The notes beneath the pieces were generated by a model. It saw only the letters and a program-made list of their open reading frames with translations. It made no database searches and was not told the DNA's origin. The translations under genes and the position numbers were made by a program. A DNA stretch of 64,000 nt from Oryzias latipes (taxonomy: Eukaryota; Chordata; Actinopteri; Beloniformes; Adrianichthyidae). The stretch spans positions 20,269,855 to 20,333,854 of the forward strand of contig NC_019879.2 in assembly GCF_002234675.1 (NCBI RefSeq). The letters run 5' to 3'. Each line of letters opens with the position of its first letter. Within the stretch, counting starts at the first letter, position 1. Of this stretch, positions 38,853 through 52,879 are shown in pieces.

Positions 38853-39015
38853 TTTTAGCAATAATCCGTGATTGTTAATTAGATAGCATTTCAAAGCATC
38901 ACTCCCTGCCAGTCCTGTTACATTCAATCCATCCCCAGTGCTCCATTTCCCCTTATCTCTTGGAAACAGTTCGGCTGAAGGCACCTCTCTGCTGCCTCTG
39001 GTTTAGGATTGCACT
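38853..39015 (+). repeat. 163-bp direct duplication, copy 1
   Basis: From TTTTAGCAATAATCCGTGAT to TTTAGGATTGCACT this is identical to 40181-40343 except for one base (G at 38886, T at 40214). The spacing is exactly 1328 bp. It resembles no mobile family I recognise. Confidence 0.95.
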
Positions 39016-39914
39016 CTCCTGTTGGCTTTACTCACTGAATGATTGTTTTGTGGTGATTTCAAGAGACCCTGAAACAGCAAGTCTATCCAGTCTGAGATGA
39101 GACAGACATTTAATAAAAATAGCATTGCTGTTTTTTTTTTTCATTGTCTCGCCTTGAGCTACAGCACTGTCACTTGAACGTATTAAGGGATATTTAAAGA
39201 AGGAACTTTTGAGAAATCCTACTTAAAATTGGGTTTTGTTTTGTTTTTTTGAAGATTAATCAGCAGTTCAAGGCAGGACAGTTGGACACAGGAAGAAGGG
39301 ATTTATTGTTGAAGATGGAAGTGGATTAGGAGACTTACAAAGACTTGGAGGCAGGGTTGAGTCAGGATGCTGCTGCTGCTCTGCAGGGCAGACATGTATG
39401 AAGGAAGAGAAGCTACTAGTTTCTGGGGTAGTTATGGCAACCCTGTTGCTGCTATACTGGGTTGTGATATTAGTCCATCCTCACATTTTAAGCTTTATGT
39501 CGGAATCAACTTGATTAAGAGTATTTCTTTGCTTGTAATTATTTATAGAACATCCTTTTCTGTCTTTATTCAGTGTAAATCAGCTAAAGTAACAGTTATA
39601 AATGTGCTCTCTCTCTCTCTATACTGTAATTAGATGTTCCATTTTCATTTTGCACGCTTTCCTTTACAACTTTAAAATGAATAACAACTCAGAATGCTTT
39701 TAAAAATTCAACCTTCCCCTTCTCTTGGAGACAGCTTGCGCCTCCAATCTGTCTAGAGGTCAGACATCTCGCACATGTAATTTGTTACATCATCTAGACC
39801 CCATAGGCTGAACAATCTATGGGAACAAGACCTAAACTTACAGATTCCAGACGATATTTGAGGTATGAGTAGCTTATCCACTCAACATCCATTTGTATAT
39901 GACACTGTCAAATC

Positions 39915-40145
39915 TACTTTCTCTTTCGGCTTTTCCCATCAGGGGTTGCCACAGCGAAACAACCTCTCTTTCGAGGACGAGTCGCATGGTTAACTTGGCA
40001 ACGTTTTACGCCGGATGCCCTTCCTGACGCAACCCTCTCAATTTATCCGGGCTTGGGACCGGCACAGAAGCAGAGAAGGGAATAGGGAGCAGCCCGGATT
40101 CGAACCCTGGTTTCACGGACGGAAGGCGCCGCAAACCAGCACGAG
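39915..40145. repeat. Interspersed repeat (GCCGGATGCCCTTCCTGACGC type)
   Basis: Contains GGGGTTGCCACAGCGAAAC, ACGCCGGATGCCCTTCCTGA, TTATCCGGGCTTGGGACCGG and ATTCGAACCCTGG, recognised as a common dispersed fish sequence. The last block is tRNA-B-box-like, so it may be SINE-related. Family not verified. Confidence 0.7.
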
Positions 40146-40180
40146 CACTGTCTAATACAATTTAAAATGTTCCATCTGTA

Positions 40181-40343
40181 TTTTAGCAATAATCCGTGAT
40201 TGTTAATTAGATATCATTTCAAAGCATCACTCCCTGCCAGTCCTGTTACATTCAATCCATCCCCAGTGCTCCATTTCCCCTTATCTCTTGGAAACAGTTC
40301 GGCTGAAGGCACCTCTCTGCTGCCTCTGGTTTAGGATTGCACT
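40181..40343 (+). repeat. 163-bp direct duplication, copy 2
   Basis: Second copy of 38853-39015 with a single mismatch. It sits between an interspersed repeat (39915-40145) and a fragment of another (from 40343). That suggests it was carried or copied along with repeat sequence. Confidence 0.95.
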
Positions 40344-42289
40344 GGAGCCTACACCAGCCACTGCTGGACAAAGTGGGGGTACACCCAGGATGGGTTAAAA
40401 AGTCACCCCCTTCCATCTAATTTAATCATTGCAATCCCCTTGTCCCTATATGGAAACATTTCTTGAGCATAATTAAAATTAAAAGCCAAAACCAGAAAAT
40501 GTTTTTCATTTTCAGAATGAAGCTGCATTTGTTGACTCAAAATTAAAAAGAAAAAGCAATCTGCCAAACTACTTTTTCTTTTTCTTCTTCAACTCCGCTC
40601 ATTCTGTCACTTAATGAAATGATAGAGAAAATTGTATTTGACATTTCACTTTCAAAAAGTTCTTTGGTAAATTTGTAGGAAAATTCAATTAGAAATATCT
40701 ACTTAAAAACAATCAATGGAACATAGTCCCAATAGATGAAGGTTGGCTCAGTGAGCATCTGTTTTTCTATGTTTACTGTGACAGGTTATTTTAAAAGTCT
40801 AGTAAATATTAGCTAAAGTTTTCAAAGCAGAAAAATATCCTTTCCACATTCCCAATTTGTCCTAAAAGATTTTTGCTTATAATTTCTGCACAATCACAAT
40901 TTATTGTGTTTGTGCAGAAATTGTTCACAGAAAAACGTTTGTTGCCCATAGTAAAAAAAAAGTTCTGAATGCAGGTTCTAAGTTGAAACCACAAAAATGT
41001 CGTCATATATTTTGATGCTTCAAACCAAAAACTAACAACAACCTAATAGTTATTAGAGTTAAACCTTGTGAAAATTTGCAGCCAACTCAGTGGGTGAGTC
41101 TGTTTTTGTATAGAATGTGGACACATCAATGTCAAAATCCTGCTGTGCCACAGTCATTTCTATTAAAACCCCTGGCACTGTCTTGTTTTTTGCATCCTTC
41201 TGACTGCTGGCTTATTTTTACAATGCTGCATACTTTTTTTGGTAGTATGACATGCCTTTACCTGAAATTACAAGTTAAAATACAGTGTCGAGATTGAGTA
41301 GTGTTTTTAATGAAAAACTCAGATTTAACTGGAAGCTATTTGTTTCAAAACTCAGTCATTCAACATGAGCACACACAGAAAATTCGTCAATGATTTGAAG
41401 CCTGAGTGGCATCTGCTCTTTTTAAATGTAGGTATTAATGCTGCAAGCCCACGCATGCTCTTATTTCCATTAAGACAATCTTTGAAGTATGTAATACCTA
41501 TTATTTCTGGACCTGAAAATGGAAATAAAGGTCAAAAGCTTCAGATATGAATTCATTTATAAAGGACAGTACGGGAAGGAACTGTCCTCTGAGCACTAAA
41601 TTAGGCTTACTTACAAAAATCAAAATTTGGCTTTGATCAGGCAGCTTTTCCTGTGAATATTTTAGTCTGTCTGTAATTAGAGTCTCCATTCAGGCACATT
41701 TGACAGTTGTCAAACTCAGACAATGTGTCCTGTGAGGGAAAAACTGCTTTGTTTACGGCTTGCAAGTTGAGAAATAAGTGTGACTTTGCAGCACAGCTCT
41801 CTCTGGATCTAAGTTAATGACAGCTTTCGGTTAGTCCAGTTATTTTTCCAGATAGAACTGATAATCAGACTGTTTTCAGAAGAGAAAATAAGAAAAAATG
41901 AAGAAATATTACCAGAATCTGAAAATGAAATAAACATAATTTGGATGATGTTTCTTTTAGCACTTCATGTAAATCATTTCTGCTTGTTATTAGTATGGAG
42001 ATGTTCTAAGAATTCTTAAAAATTAATGAAAATGACAATTACTTTTTTGCTTTTAACAAACTTGCAGCCTTTGTTTCTAAGGTTGATCAACTGCATAATA
42101 AACTATCAAAGCAAAAACTCGACAGTCCAAACCCGTGACATGGTTAGGAAAGTGTTTATCATGTTCATATCAATGGATGAGTCCAGAATGTACCTCTATT
42201 TGCTGTGGCACGACCACCATTGTACCCCAGAGACAGGACTTGTGACCACTCATGTCAATTAACAATTTCTTTCACAACGTCTGTATTAC

Positions 42290-42830
42290 AAGTTTTCATC
42301 TCTGTGACAATGCGCATTCAAGAGCGCTAAACTCTGGTTCCTGAGCAGTAGGAAGTGGCTTCTTCTTCTTTTTCTCTTTTTACTGTTAACCAGCACATAC
42401 AGCCACCTACAGTTTGAAAGAAGCTTGGTGCAAAATATCGCAGCGGTGCAAATCTCGCTCCAGGCTTTTCCTTTCACAGCCCTATTTTTATATATGAAAG
42501 GACTTGTGTTTCAAAATTCTGGTTGGGCACCAACCACAATTATTAATTTTTCCTTCATGATCAATTTTCAAATGGTTGGCACTTCCGTAGATAAAAAGGG
42601 AAGACATCCATACATCACTACTAAATCTGAGTCTCCGATTGGCCAAATTTTAACCTCGTTTAGCTTTCAATGCGGAAAACGGTTGTAGAAACTTGTGTAG
42701 CTACACGTGAATGTGAGAGTTTTGAACGTAGACCCGAAATGCACATTTACGTACACGTTTCCATAGACTTTTCATCGGAAGTGGCTGCTTGAATGTGGTT
42801 GCCGAGGATGGCAAGAATGTAGCTAAAGGT
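42290..42830 (-). mobile_element. Inverted relative of the 24-kb element
   Basis: On + it carries the complements of blocks seen at 23.9-24.8 kb: GTGGCTTCTTCTTCTTTTTC...TACTGTTAAC near 42355, GAGAGTTTTGAACGTAGA near 42716, and a GGAAGTGGCTGCTTGAATGT end near 42779. Non-coding; the superfamily was not assigned. Confidence 0.5.
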
Positions 42831-45800
42831 TCATACATTCACCTTCATGATACCAGCCTCTAAAATTCCAGTTACAGTTATTTAATCTTGTACTTCTCTT
42901 ATAAAGCAACAGTCTCAGAGTTTGCCAAAAATAAACAGAAAAGTTTCCAAAAGTGAATACAGTTTTACACAATCAAGTAGGGAATATGAGAGAAGAACCA
43001 AGACACTCTTCATCACTGGTCGACACTTGTATTCCTTTTTGATCTGCAGCCAGAATTGAACATCTTTACTCAGCCGATAAGGGGTGACTGATTGCAAACA
43101 CTCTGTAATAGCAAGTACAGGCCACCAATGAAACTCAATATTGTCATCTGGCAAGAGCAGGAAACACGATCCTTCCTAATGAAGGAGTTAATCACTGTAA
43201 CTGCCACTTAGTGTTTCTCACTGTTCTTGTCTCCTGGATCTTGTTGCTATGTACACAGTTACCTACAGCTCTATTCTTTCTGCAATAAGTGACTCAAGCA
43301 CATGAAGTCATTTGTAGCTAAGAGCACATTTCTGTTTATGTTCTATTCATGCTGGAGCAGCCAGCCATGCTCTGATTTAAAAAAAAATGAAGCTGCATCT
43401 GTTCTGGTGGCAGGAGGGCAGCCTTTAATGTGTTGGGTTTGGGTAAAGATGAGGATGTCTGTGGTGGCTGGGGGAGAGATTTGCATTTTCAGAGCTGGGC
43501 TGTCGAGCCTGGTGGCACTGAAACCTGCTCTGAGTACAGCTGATGTGCTTCGACACTGCTGTCACCGCATGCAGGCTGAAAGCAAACAGAGGGACACACA
43601 TGTGTGAGGTTTGAGACAGGTCGAGTAAAGAAGGTAGAGAAAACAAAATCACTAAACAAACCAACAAACAAAAAACTGGACTAATTTGACTCTATTCATC
43701 ATGAAGTTGTCATATTTGGATGCAGAAACAAGGCAAAATTTCAACCCTGTCTACCTTAGATATCCAGCAGCTGACAAATCCTGCTGTTTTCATCCTGAGG
43801 TGAATAGTTTTCTAAATGTCACGAATGGTATAGTTTTAAGGGCTGTCATCCATCAGAAACAGATGGCGTAACAGAGACAGCTTGACATCTACTACCACAA
43901 GCCTTTGTTCCAGTCGCCATCTTTGTAAACTGCCTGTTGCTCTGCTTGTGTATTCTGCAGTGTGTTGCTTCTATAAACATTTCCAGGTGAACCCCAATAA
44001 CATATACATTACTTTATCAGTTTGGTGGCTGTTTCAGGAAGTTAATCCATCCCCAAAAAAGAGTTAATGAGAGCTGTGCTATAAAAAACTGAGGAGCTTT
44101 AGTTTACTCCTCTTTTAATGTTTGCTTTTAACTCGAAATGCCTGACAGGTTGGAGAATTTCTTTTTCATTTACTTTCAATTTAGTTTTAAACTTGAAAGT
44201 AACAATGTGAATTTGGGGGAAATATTGAAAATTTAAAAAAGAAATGTAAATTTGAAATAAATATAGTTGAAACTTGAAATAAATAAATGATGACATTTTG
44301 CAGGGAAAAACTGTCAATGTCAAAAAACCCTATAGCTCTAAAACTGTTACCAAACTATTTTTACCTAAACTCTTTTTGGTTTTTTAGTCTTTTATTTAAA
44401 GTTTCAATTCATTTTTACTTAGAGTTTCTATTAAGAATTTTCCTTTTTGGTGTTGACCCTAATTTTACATGGGGGTTGACACCAGGTGATAAAGGGCAAT
44501 GGGTCAATGAAAACAGACCTACTTTGCCATTTCTTTTTATTTTTTTAAATTCAGGTTTAAAATTGACAATACTTTTTTGGGCAAATTTTCAATGTCTTTT
44601 AGGTGTAAAAAAATAATTTTCAACTTCAAACACTTTTTTCATTTCTTTTAATCTCAATATTTTAATGAACTTTTAATATTTGTTGAATTCTTTTAATTTG
44701 CAATATTCTTTAAAAATTTATTTTTTTGGGTCAAATTTACAAATACATTTTTTAAATGTTTCATTTTCAAACTTTTCAATATTTCTATTAAATTAGATTT
44801 TTCTTCCAAATTTACAGCCTTTTAATGATTACTTTAAGTTTACAATGGGTACTGGCATTTTTGATTTGTAAAACTGTTTTTTTAATTCCAATTCAGTATT
44901 TAGATTTACCATCTGATTTTGATTCACTTCAAGCTGATCCTGATTTCACCCCATACACAATGATGACTGTAAACCAAACTTTATATAACAAAACACCTAA
45001 CACACCGACACCACAGTGATTGAGCTGCTTTCAAAGAAAACTTCTGAAAACAGAATCCATTATTTTCCGCTGTCAGAGTAATGCTCATGTCTGCTCATTG
45101 GAAAGAGACCCCACTCTGAGGTTGCCTGTTGTGCGGCTCTCTGATGGGAAACGCGTGATGAAAACGGAAGGCAGCAGGGGCTTCGCACTAACTCAGCCTT
45201 CACAGGCTGTCAGGGGTTTTTGTTGCACTGGTCTAACCTGTTAAGCTTACTGCGGTGGCTTTATACATACCAGCGTAGAAGGCTTTGTGCTGCTGTCCTT
45301 TCGGCTGTTATCATATTATTATTTCTGAGACGGATGTTCCTGTCTGCTCAGATGGAGCGTCTCATGAGACAGGTCGTGGGTGACAGTAGAAATTCATGTG
45401 AAATCAAACATGCTGGTTTCAAATGGGTTTTGTGAATTAAAACCACAAAGGAACAAATGTGAGGGATGGAGACAGCTGAGACCAGGACATCAGTCAACAG
45501 TCAGTTTAACAAAGAAACTCAAAGTTTCTTATCTTGCTGCCAAAATTGGATTTTTTTTAACTGAATCCTTTGTTTTTTTTTTAAATTCTCTTTGTAAATG
45601 CGTTATAAAGAAAAGAAGGTCTGAGTAAGATTTCCAGCTGTGTTTGAAGATGACTCAGAAAGCAGATGTTTCACATCAGGCACATGAGCAGGTCTCAGGA
45701 AAACGTGTGAATGAAGGTGTGGTGAAAGGCACCATCAGTCAGGTGATGCCCCGAGGCACCGAGGAGGAATACGGTCCCTTTTCCAAGTGACAGAGGGGTG

Positions 45801-47590
45801 TAGGTCAGAGTCTGAGTCAGGTGCACCAGCTGCTGCCTCTGAGATTGCCCTCATCTGGAGGCTGCAGAATAATTACAAAAGCATTTCTGCCTTTCACAGA
45901 CCTGTAGAAACACAACAGGGTGAGACCGATTTGATTCCAAATTTTAAATAAAAGTTGACTGTAGATGTGCCTTCTTATCAGGCTGATTGACAGAGCCAGT
46001 TCTATTCTGGGGTTTGAGGCTATTAAGGCTGTAAAGGAAGCTGGAGAGTGAGTTCACCGTCATCATGGATGACGTCAACCATCCTTTACACAATGTGCTG
46101 TGTGGACAGTCGGGGCAACAGGTTTCTCTCGTTGATGTGTAGAACTAAGAGGTTATGGACTCCACACCTGCTACACAGGTACTAAGCTGGATTATCCCAT
46201 TTAATTGTTTTAACTATACAATTCCATCAACTAATTTTTTTAGCTTTTATTGTAAGTTCAAATTCCCAGCTTGGAATCAGTACATTTTGATTCTATTTTG
46301 TTCTGTTCTTATCTAAAACATTTCTTTTTGTCCTTTTTTCTAAAGTTAAATTTCATTCTTTTCAGGGTTTTATTACTATTTAATCTTTATTTCGCTACAT
46401 TTTATAGGTCTACTGTAAATTCTGGCTCTAAAGAAATATGTTTTTTTCTGTGGCAAGAACATGAGGCACATAAATGTATCTTGTAAAACTTGTGTTTAGT
46501 TTGAAGGACATCGTTGTTTTGAAGATCCCCTATTTTTATTCGCCTCTACATATTAAATGAGATGGTGACGGTGGTTCAACACTCTGGGGTTTTTGTCAAT
46601 AACAAGTGCAGAGGAAAAAGCCTGACCCAAGGAAAGGACAATTAGGAAAAAGGTCCTTAAAGAAAATGTGCTCCAGAGTGCAACAACCTGAGATGGGCAC
46701 TGAAGGGGGTGCAGAAAAAGTCTGATTTCCCTTGAGCGTTTCTGCCCAAGCCCAGACAAACCATACAGAACCTCCGGAGAGAAGTGAAGATAGCAGTTCT
46801 CTATACTTCCATTTGGTCTGGAGTGAATCCACAGGTAATCAGATACTGCAATCAAAAATGTAAACGTTGGTTATTTATGTATTGGTTTACCTTTTTATGG
46901 GTTTTTGACAGGGCACTGATGGGAAGACATTTTCTTTAAATTAAATCTTGGATGAAAATATGTGCAACATGAGAGATGTGAACAATTACTGTCTTCTATA
47001 TTGTTATTTTGAAGACAGAAATCTTTATGTAAAGTCTTAATTTGATCAAAATGTGTGGTCATTGTTTGGATGTCATCTAACCTTTGCCTCTGCACTGTAA
47101 AAGCCACTGATGCTGCCAGGATTGTGTGCTTACAGACTGCACTTTCCTTTAATAACCACAAATCGATGTCCCGTCAAAGGGACCAGGGAGCTGTTTAATG
47201 GCCACAAAGAGCAGAAAACAAGCAGAGAAAAAGATGAAAGCATCGCTAAAACAAGCCAGGTGCAAATCAAACATGTTACGCGACAACTTCAGCAGCCATG
47301 TACATGATTACATTACAACATCAGTGTCAGACTTAGCCTCATGTGAATGTCTCTAGTGTTTAGTGTTAAGAAAAGTGAAAAGTGTATTGTGAGTTTGTGC
47401 TGAAGCTTGACTGGCTGACAGCTGCCACAGATGAACCATTTTTTGTTGTGGAACTAGAACATTATAACTTTAATCCTTCTGGTTTAGATCATGCCCGCTT
47501 ACGTTCCATATCATAGGTATAAGGATGACATTTAGTTATATATAGCTTCATCAAACCTCCATGACAGACTCTCTTAGCTTCTGCTGCTTT

Positions 47591-47790
47591 AAAGACCCAC
47601 TCCCATGAAGATTGTGGTTGTGGCCGCATTCCTTCTCTACTCCCTATATAGTGCACTATACAGTGCGTTTGTCAATTAGATCAATCAATTAGATTTTGGC
47701 TATGTCCAAATTCCCACCCTAACCCCTAACTACTAAAAAACGACATAGTGCGGCACTATGTCGTGCCCTGAATTTTAAAAGGCGGCAGAA
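47591..47790. mobile_element. Small DNA-element fragment sharing the AAAGACCCACT end
   Basis: AAAGACCCACT starts at 47591 and is followed by palindrome-rich sequence (TAGTGCACTATACAGTGC; ACATAGTGCGGCACTATGTC). It looks like a non-autonomous DNA transposon related at its end to copies A-C, possibly a composite. No coding content. Confidence 0.35.
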
Positions 47791-48289
47791 CACTTTACGA
47801 TATATGCAAAGATGATTGGAGTCCTGAGTGTTGTAAAACATCCTTTAGTTTCATGTTGACAAGACAATTCACCAGAAATTTCATCAGCTCAACTCAAATG
47901 AAACTTAAAAGTATTTCATTCAGAAAAATGGTCAGACATTGAGAATTGATTTAGAATTACTCATAAAACCCACTTTAATGTTTAAAGTACTGCTACTAGG
48001 CTTCCCACTGAACGAAAGTTATATTTCAGCCTAAACTCAAATTTTGGTTTAAAATTCTGCACTCTTACTGTTTCATATTATACATTTTTATTTTCTTAGT
48101 TGACTGCTTTTGGTTTAATTGAGGTTTCTTCTGTTTCATACAGAAAACCTTATTTCTTTCAGTAAACATTTTGAATTTAATCTAAATTTATGAAAGATGT
48201 TATGCAAAAAAAAACCTTAACTTGCTTTCCTTTGATGCCCTAAAATTGGTGATTTATAGATATTTACATACTTATTTAATATATTAACT

Positions 48290-48445
48290 GTTTCTGTACA
48301 TATTGTACATTTTTTGTTAGATATTTGAGTATTTCCATTTTATTTTATTTTATTTTATTTTATTTATCTTTATCACTCCAAGGGTGCTGCAATTTCATTG
48401 TTTCACCATGTTCAATGACAATAAAAGAATTCTGATTCTGATTAT
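48290..48445 (+). repeat. LINE-type 3' tail with (TTTTA)n
   Basis: A TTTTA repeat, then GGGTGCTGCAATTTCATTGT and ATGACAATAAAAGAATTCTG. A similar ATTTCATTGTACA...GACAATAAA tail is at 63297-63386. Such tails end certain fish retroposons. No coding part is attached. Confidence 0.5.
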
Positions 48446-49107
48446 TGCCTCAAAATCTAAATGTAAAAATCCAAATTTTACCTTATGGCATCATTTCAGT
48501 GTTAACCCATGAACTACATTTGAGGCTCTTTTGGGAAATCCAAGCTGATGCAGGATGACAGTCAAGCAAGCTGGAGTTTATTAGTCATATGATGGGGCTG
48601 ACCTTTCATTTATAAGAATAAGCACAGCAGAGGTCTTTCAGAAAGCGGCTCCTGGAGAGTACCTGGCTGGAAGCTGATCTTTTGCGACAGAATGGGGGGC
48701 TGCAAGGTGTGGGTTGTGCTGGGTTTCACACACAAACTGCATCAGAAACCTCAGCGTGGTCGCTGCTGCACCTGTGATGCTGCCGCTTACAGAACATGAG
48801 TACTAGAGACAGGTGCCACATATATGGAGACGTGCACCACAAGGCAGAGACAACGCTGTGCTGCTCAAGCTTCAGGCTGGACAATGGCACTTGAAAAGAG
48901 AATGCTATCAAGGTGGTGGCAGTCAAAATCAATTTTCCAGATCATTTGCTATTTTGGTCCATTTAGCTGTAATGTAACTTTTTAAAATTGTTTGTTCAAA
49001 CAGAGAAATATCTATCTATATATGTAATTTTGTTCCAAGTCACATGGTTTATAAAGTTGACTGCATTGAAACTGACTGATTTTCTTTTGATAATATTTAT
49101 TTCCTTC

Positions 49108-49565
49108 AAAGTCCCACCTCTATCATCTTTAGATCTATTGTAAAATTTAAAAAAAATGGAATCCTTTTCTAGAATATGTTTTCTGCAGAGCATCAGGAGT
49201 TTATAGGAAATTCACATCTGAGTTTTGGGCGGAACTGTTGGTGCAAGGCAAGCGCACCCCCTTCCCATTATTGATCTACACGCTCTCATGCTTGCTTACA
49301 GCCCCTTACATTAGCGGTGCAACAAAGATGGCGAGCAATACTGAAATTATCCAGCCGTGCAGTTTTGAACCAAATGTCAGCTCAAACGAGAGAAAACACA
49401 GACGTACATGGATCTATTTGACTTCAAGTGAATGCTTCAGAATGTAGCAGAGCAAGGAGCACAACGTGTTTTCTACGTCAAAAATACAATTTTTTAAACT
49501 ACGTTTTTTCATCTCTCATGACTCACAATGATTTGAATAAAGAAATACTAAAAAATATCACATAA
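49108..49565 (+). mobile_element. TIR element family, copy C
   Basis: It begins AAAGTCCCACCTCTATCATC and shares TTTTCTAGAATATGTTTTCT, TTTTGGGCGGAACTGTTGGT and a right part ATGGATCTATTTGACTTCAA plus GATTTGAATAAAGAAATACT with copies A and B. The right inverted end is eroded. A 69-codon open frame over it is not protein-coding. Confidence 0.5.
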
Positions 49566-52500
49566 TCGTTAGATTTTCTGAAACTTCCATTTCAGAGAAA
49601 ATGCTTCAGTTTTGTGGGTTTTTAAAAAAAAAGGCTGCCGTAATCCTTAACACAAGTGTTGTTTTTGTGTTTTCATTGCTGAATTCTCCGTCAAAGCAAG
49701 CTAGTGCCTTAACTTTCGTTTCAGTACTTAACTGCAGAATATTTTAAATTGAGGAAGTCAGTGCTGTGGCGGTGGAGCACCAGCAGACAGAGCGGGGGTG
49801 ATAATGGAGCCAGGCAAGCTTGCAGCACTGTAAGAAGCAATTTGAGGTAGCTCAATAAGTCATGACCCTGTAGAGGTTCTATCTTACAGCACTCTAGCTT
49901 GCTTTCATGTAATGTGAAAGAACCAGGAAGTGCATCATTAAACACGAATTCCCAAGGTCCAGCAAGAGATCTAAAGCATGAGGCACTTTGTTTTTCTCTA
50001 AAGTTAGACCTAAGTCGCACTCCATACTCCTGAGAGTATGAATGATGAGATAAGTTATGTTGTACTTGAATTTGTAAGAGCAAGGAAAATAAACCACAAA
50101 TAATGATTTAAATAAGTTGTTTTTCAGCACATTTAAAGAGATCACTGTGCATAAAGTTCCAAGTGACAGAAGCAACAGTTATCCAGCGGGGATTTGAAGG
50201 ATCAGTTGATGACATGCTAAATGCTCTGGTATAAGTTGGCTTGACCAAAGGTAATCGCTACAATGGCTGAATGCAACTGACAGCTGGGGCACGAGAGAGC
50301 ACCACACAGGCATGGAGGACACTGCTGCTTGGCAGGCAAGCCCAAACTGTCATAGCGGATTTCTACAGTTAAGAGTGAAGGAATCCGTTCTTATCACTGT
50401 ATCTTTGCTCAGCCAAGAGATAAAAAAAGGTTCACAAAATAAAAAAATAAGTAAAAAAGAACTACGACTAAAAAAAAATGTAAAATACTAATTAAATCAG
50501 TTTAGTGTTTTGGTATGGGCAATAACGTTTGATATCCTCTCTTAGTCCAAAATGACTGAATAAGCATGGTGTTTATATCTACATCTCTAACATTATGCAG
50601 CCTAGTAAACACCAGATTTCTTCAAGGTCTAATTTCTGCTAAAATATGATCGTGGGAAGAATGAAGCAAAAGAAAAAAGTGTCCAAGGAACAGATAGCAA
50701 ATTAGCTAAATGGATTACTAATCTTTATTTTATGGTATTTTTGTTTAGGGTAAAGAAAAGTCTTCTTCAGCTGTTAGGTTATTTTCATAATTCTCTTTTC
50801 TTACAGGCTTCTACTATTTTATGCATTTTATTTTTATACTAAAGTGTCTTAGAGCTTTAGTTTTCTTAGTATCTCTCAAGCTTGAACTTTGTGCTTTTTT
50901 TAAGCCCCTCAGTAATTTGACATAAAACAATAACGCACATTCTCTTAAAGAGCAGAACAAATTGTAATCAGTCATTCATGAACTAAATAGTCAGACACAA
51001 ATTGGTTGTGCAGAAATCTCCAGGAAGCTAAATAATGTATATTTCCATTAAAATACCTTCCAAATACCCCAGACAAAAAATAATGGAAGCACTGCAATAG
51101 GGGATATTTCATTCAGCTGTTCTGAAGAAAGCTATAAACAATTTGGTTTGAACAATAAACATGCAGACTGCATGACAAAAGCAAAAAATATTGACTTTCT
51201 TACAAAGACATGTATTTCAAATAACACAATAGTTAACAACGAAAAACTAATAACTGTTGTCGCAAAAAACTCAAGAATTACAAGAAATAAAATACATAGT
51301 TTTAATGGTAATTTAAAGACAGAATATTCCACTCTGAAATAAATGCAATAGTTTAGCATAACACGTTTTGCATTTTATTTGTCATTTTTTGACTCTACAA
51401 AAAGCTCAGTTCAGCTTATCTGTAAGGTGCGTGGTATGATCTACCCGAAAGGCTCTGAACTACACAAAAAGGGGAACAACATGTCTGATTGTATAAAACC
51501 ACACTTTAAAAGTTAGAATTTCATTTTTTGATGATTATATAAAAAACCCCTATTGATGTCTGTCTTCAAGATTTGGCACAGATGATTAAAGTTTTAATCT
51601 TTAAAGAAGATTATAAAAAATGAGTTAACAGCAACTGTAGTCAAGATAAAGTGTGTTGAAGTAAATTTCATAGATAATAAAATTAAAGTGACTGATATCA
51701 ATTTATTAAAATTATATCTATCCTTTTATTCAAATACTTAAAACAAAGAACCCCGAGAAATTCAGTTTCTATTTTTTCTTGTCCTCTTAAAAGACTTTTT
51801 GATTCCCATTCAGAAAACTTTTATGCAAAGATAATTCTTTATTTTTCTCTCAGAGACAGAGCTGGTCAGAAGCTGATGTCGCTGTCAGGGAGAGTCACGA
51901 TCAGAAGGTCAATAAACCATGAAACGTGTTTACAGAGGAGCTGAAACGGATTACAGGGTCGATATCGCTTCATCACAATCATTACTTTAAATTAATGAGC
52001 ACTATAAAATTTTTATGACTGAAGCAAAAACAGATCTTCATCATTCATGCCATCTACATTTAATGTTTATGTTACAGCATAATCATTAAACTTTGCTGGG
52101 CTAAGTTCAACCATAAAATCAAAGGATAGAGGGGGACATTGTGACAGCTTTGCTGACTAACTATATAGTCCATAGGTATACAGCAATGCTGAAAGATTTG
52201 GCCACTATTGCATTCCAATCATTCATTTACATTCTGCCAACTATCTGGACTATAGGTACCAGAAACAGTAGTTTGAGAATTGATCAACAATCCTCTGTCT
52301 CTAGCTGCATCCTTCTGCTTTTCAGTTCAGTGGACTGTAAATTTTCATTTTACAGAAGCTTGCACTACTTTAGAATTTCTGTGTAACTGTCTCCTGGATC
52401 TGACCCTGATTTATGCTTCAGTTTGTTCTCAAGCCATTAGCCCCCCCCCCCAACTACCATTTTGATGAAGTACACTGTATGGTATGTGATGATTTTTTTC

Positions 52501-52879
52501 TACTCAATCAGCTTGGACATGGCTGAACAATAATGTTTTATCAGAGAAACGGATCCAAAACCCAACTGTTTTACAACCTGGATGTGAGTTGTGACAATTA
52601 AAGTCAAATAAAAAAGACAATTTCATGAGAACCAACATGTATTTAGGAAAAAAGTTCAAACCTGCCATTGTTTTTTGTTTGTAACTTTTTAGCTGTTTGG
52701 ATTTTTTTGCAGATCACGATCAAGGTAAAAAATATCCAGTTTTCCCATCTTCATATTGATTCCATTTAACTTTGTACTGCATGTACAGCACTTACTGTTC
52801 CTCAGGAATATTAGATATTCTCATTTACTTCTCCTCTCCTCTATTCTTTGTCATTTATTTATCATTTAGTTCTTCATGC

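Noticed and set aside
45220..45435. Hydrophobic 71-codon frame on + that could be a membrane protein such as arl6ip6
   Set aside because: No resemblance to ARL6IP6 or another family, no supporting exons nearby, composition expected by chance in T-rich DNA.
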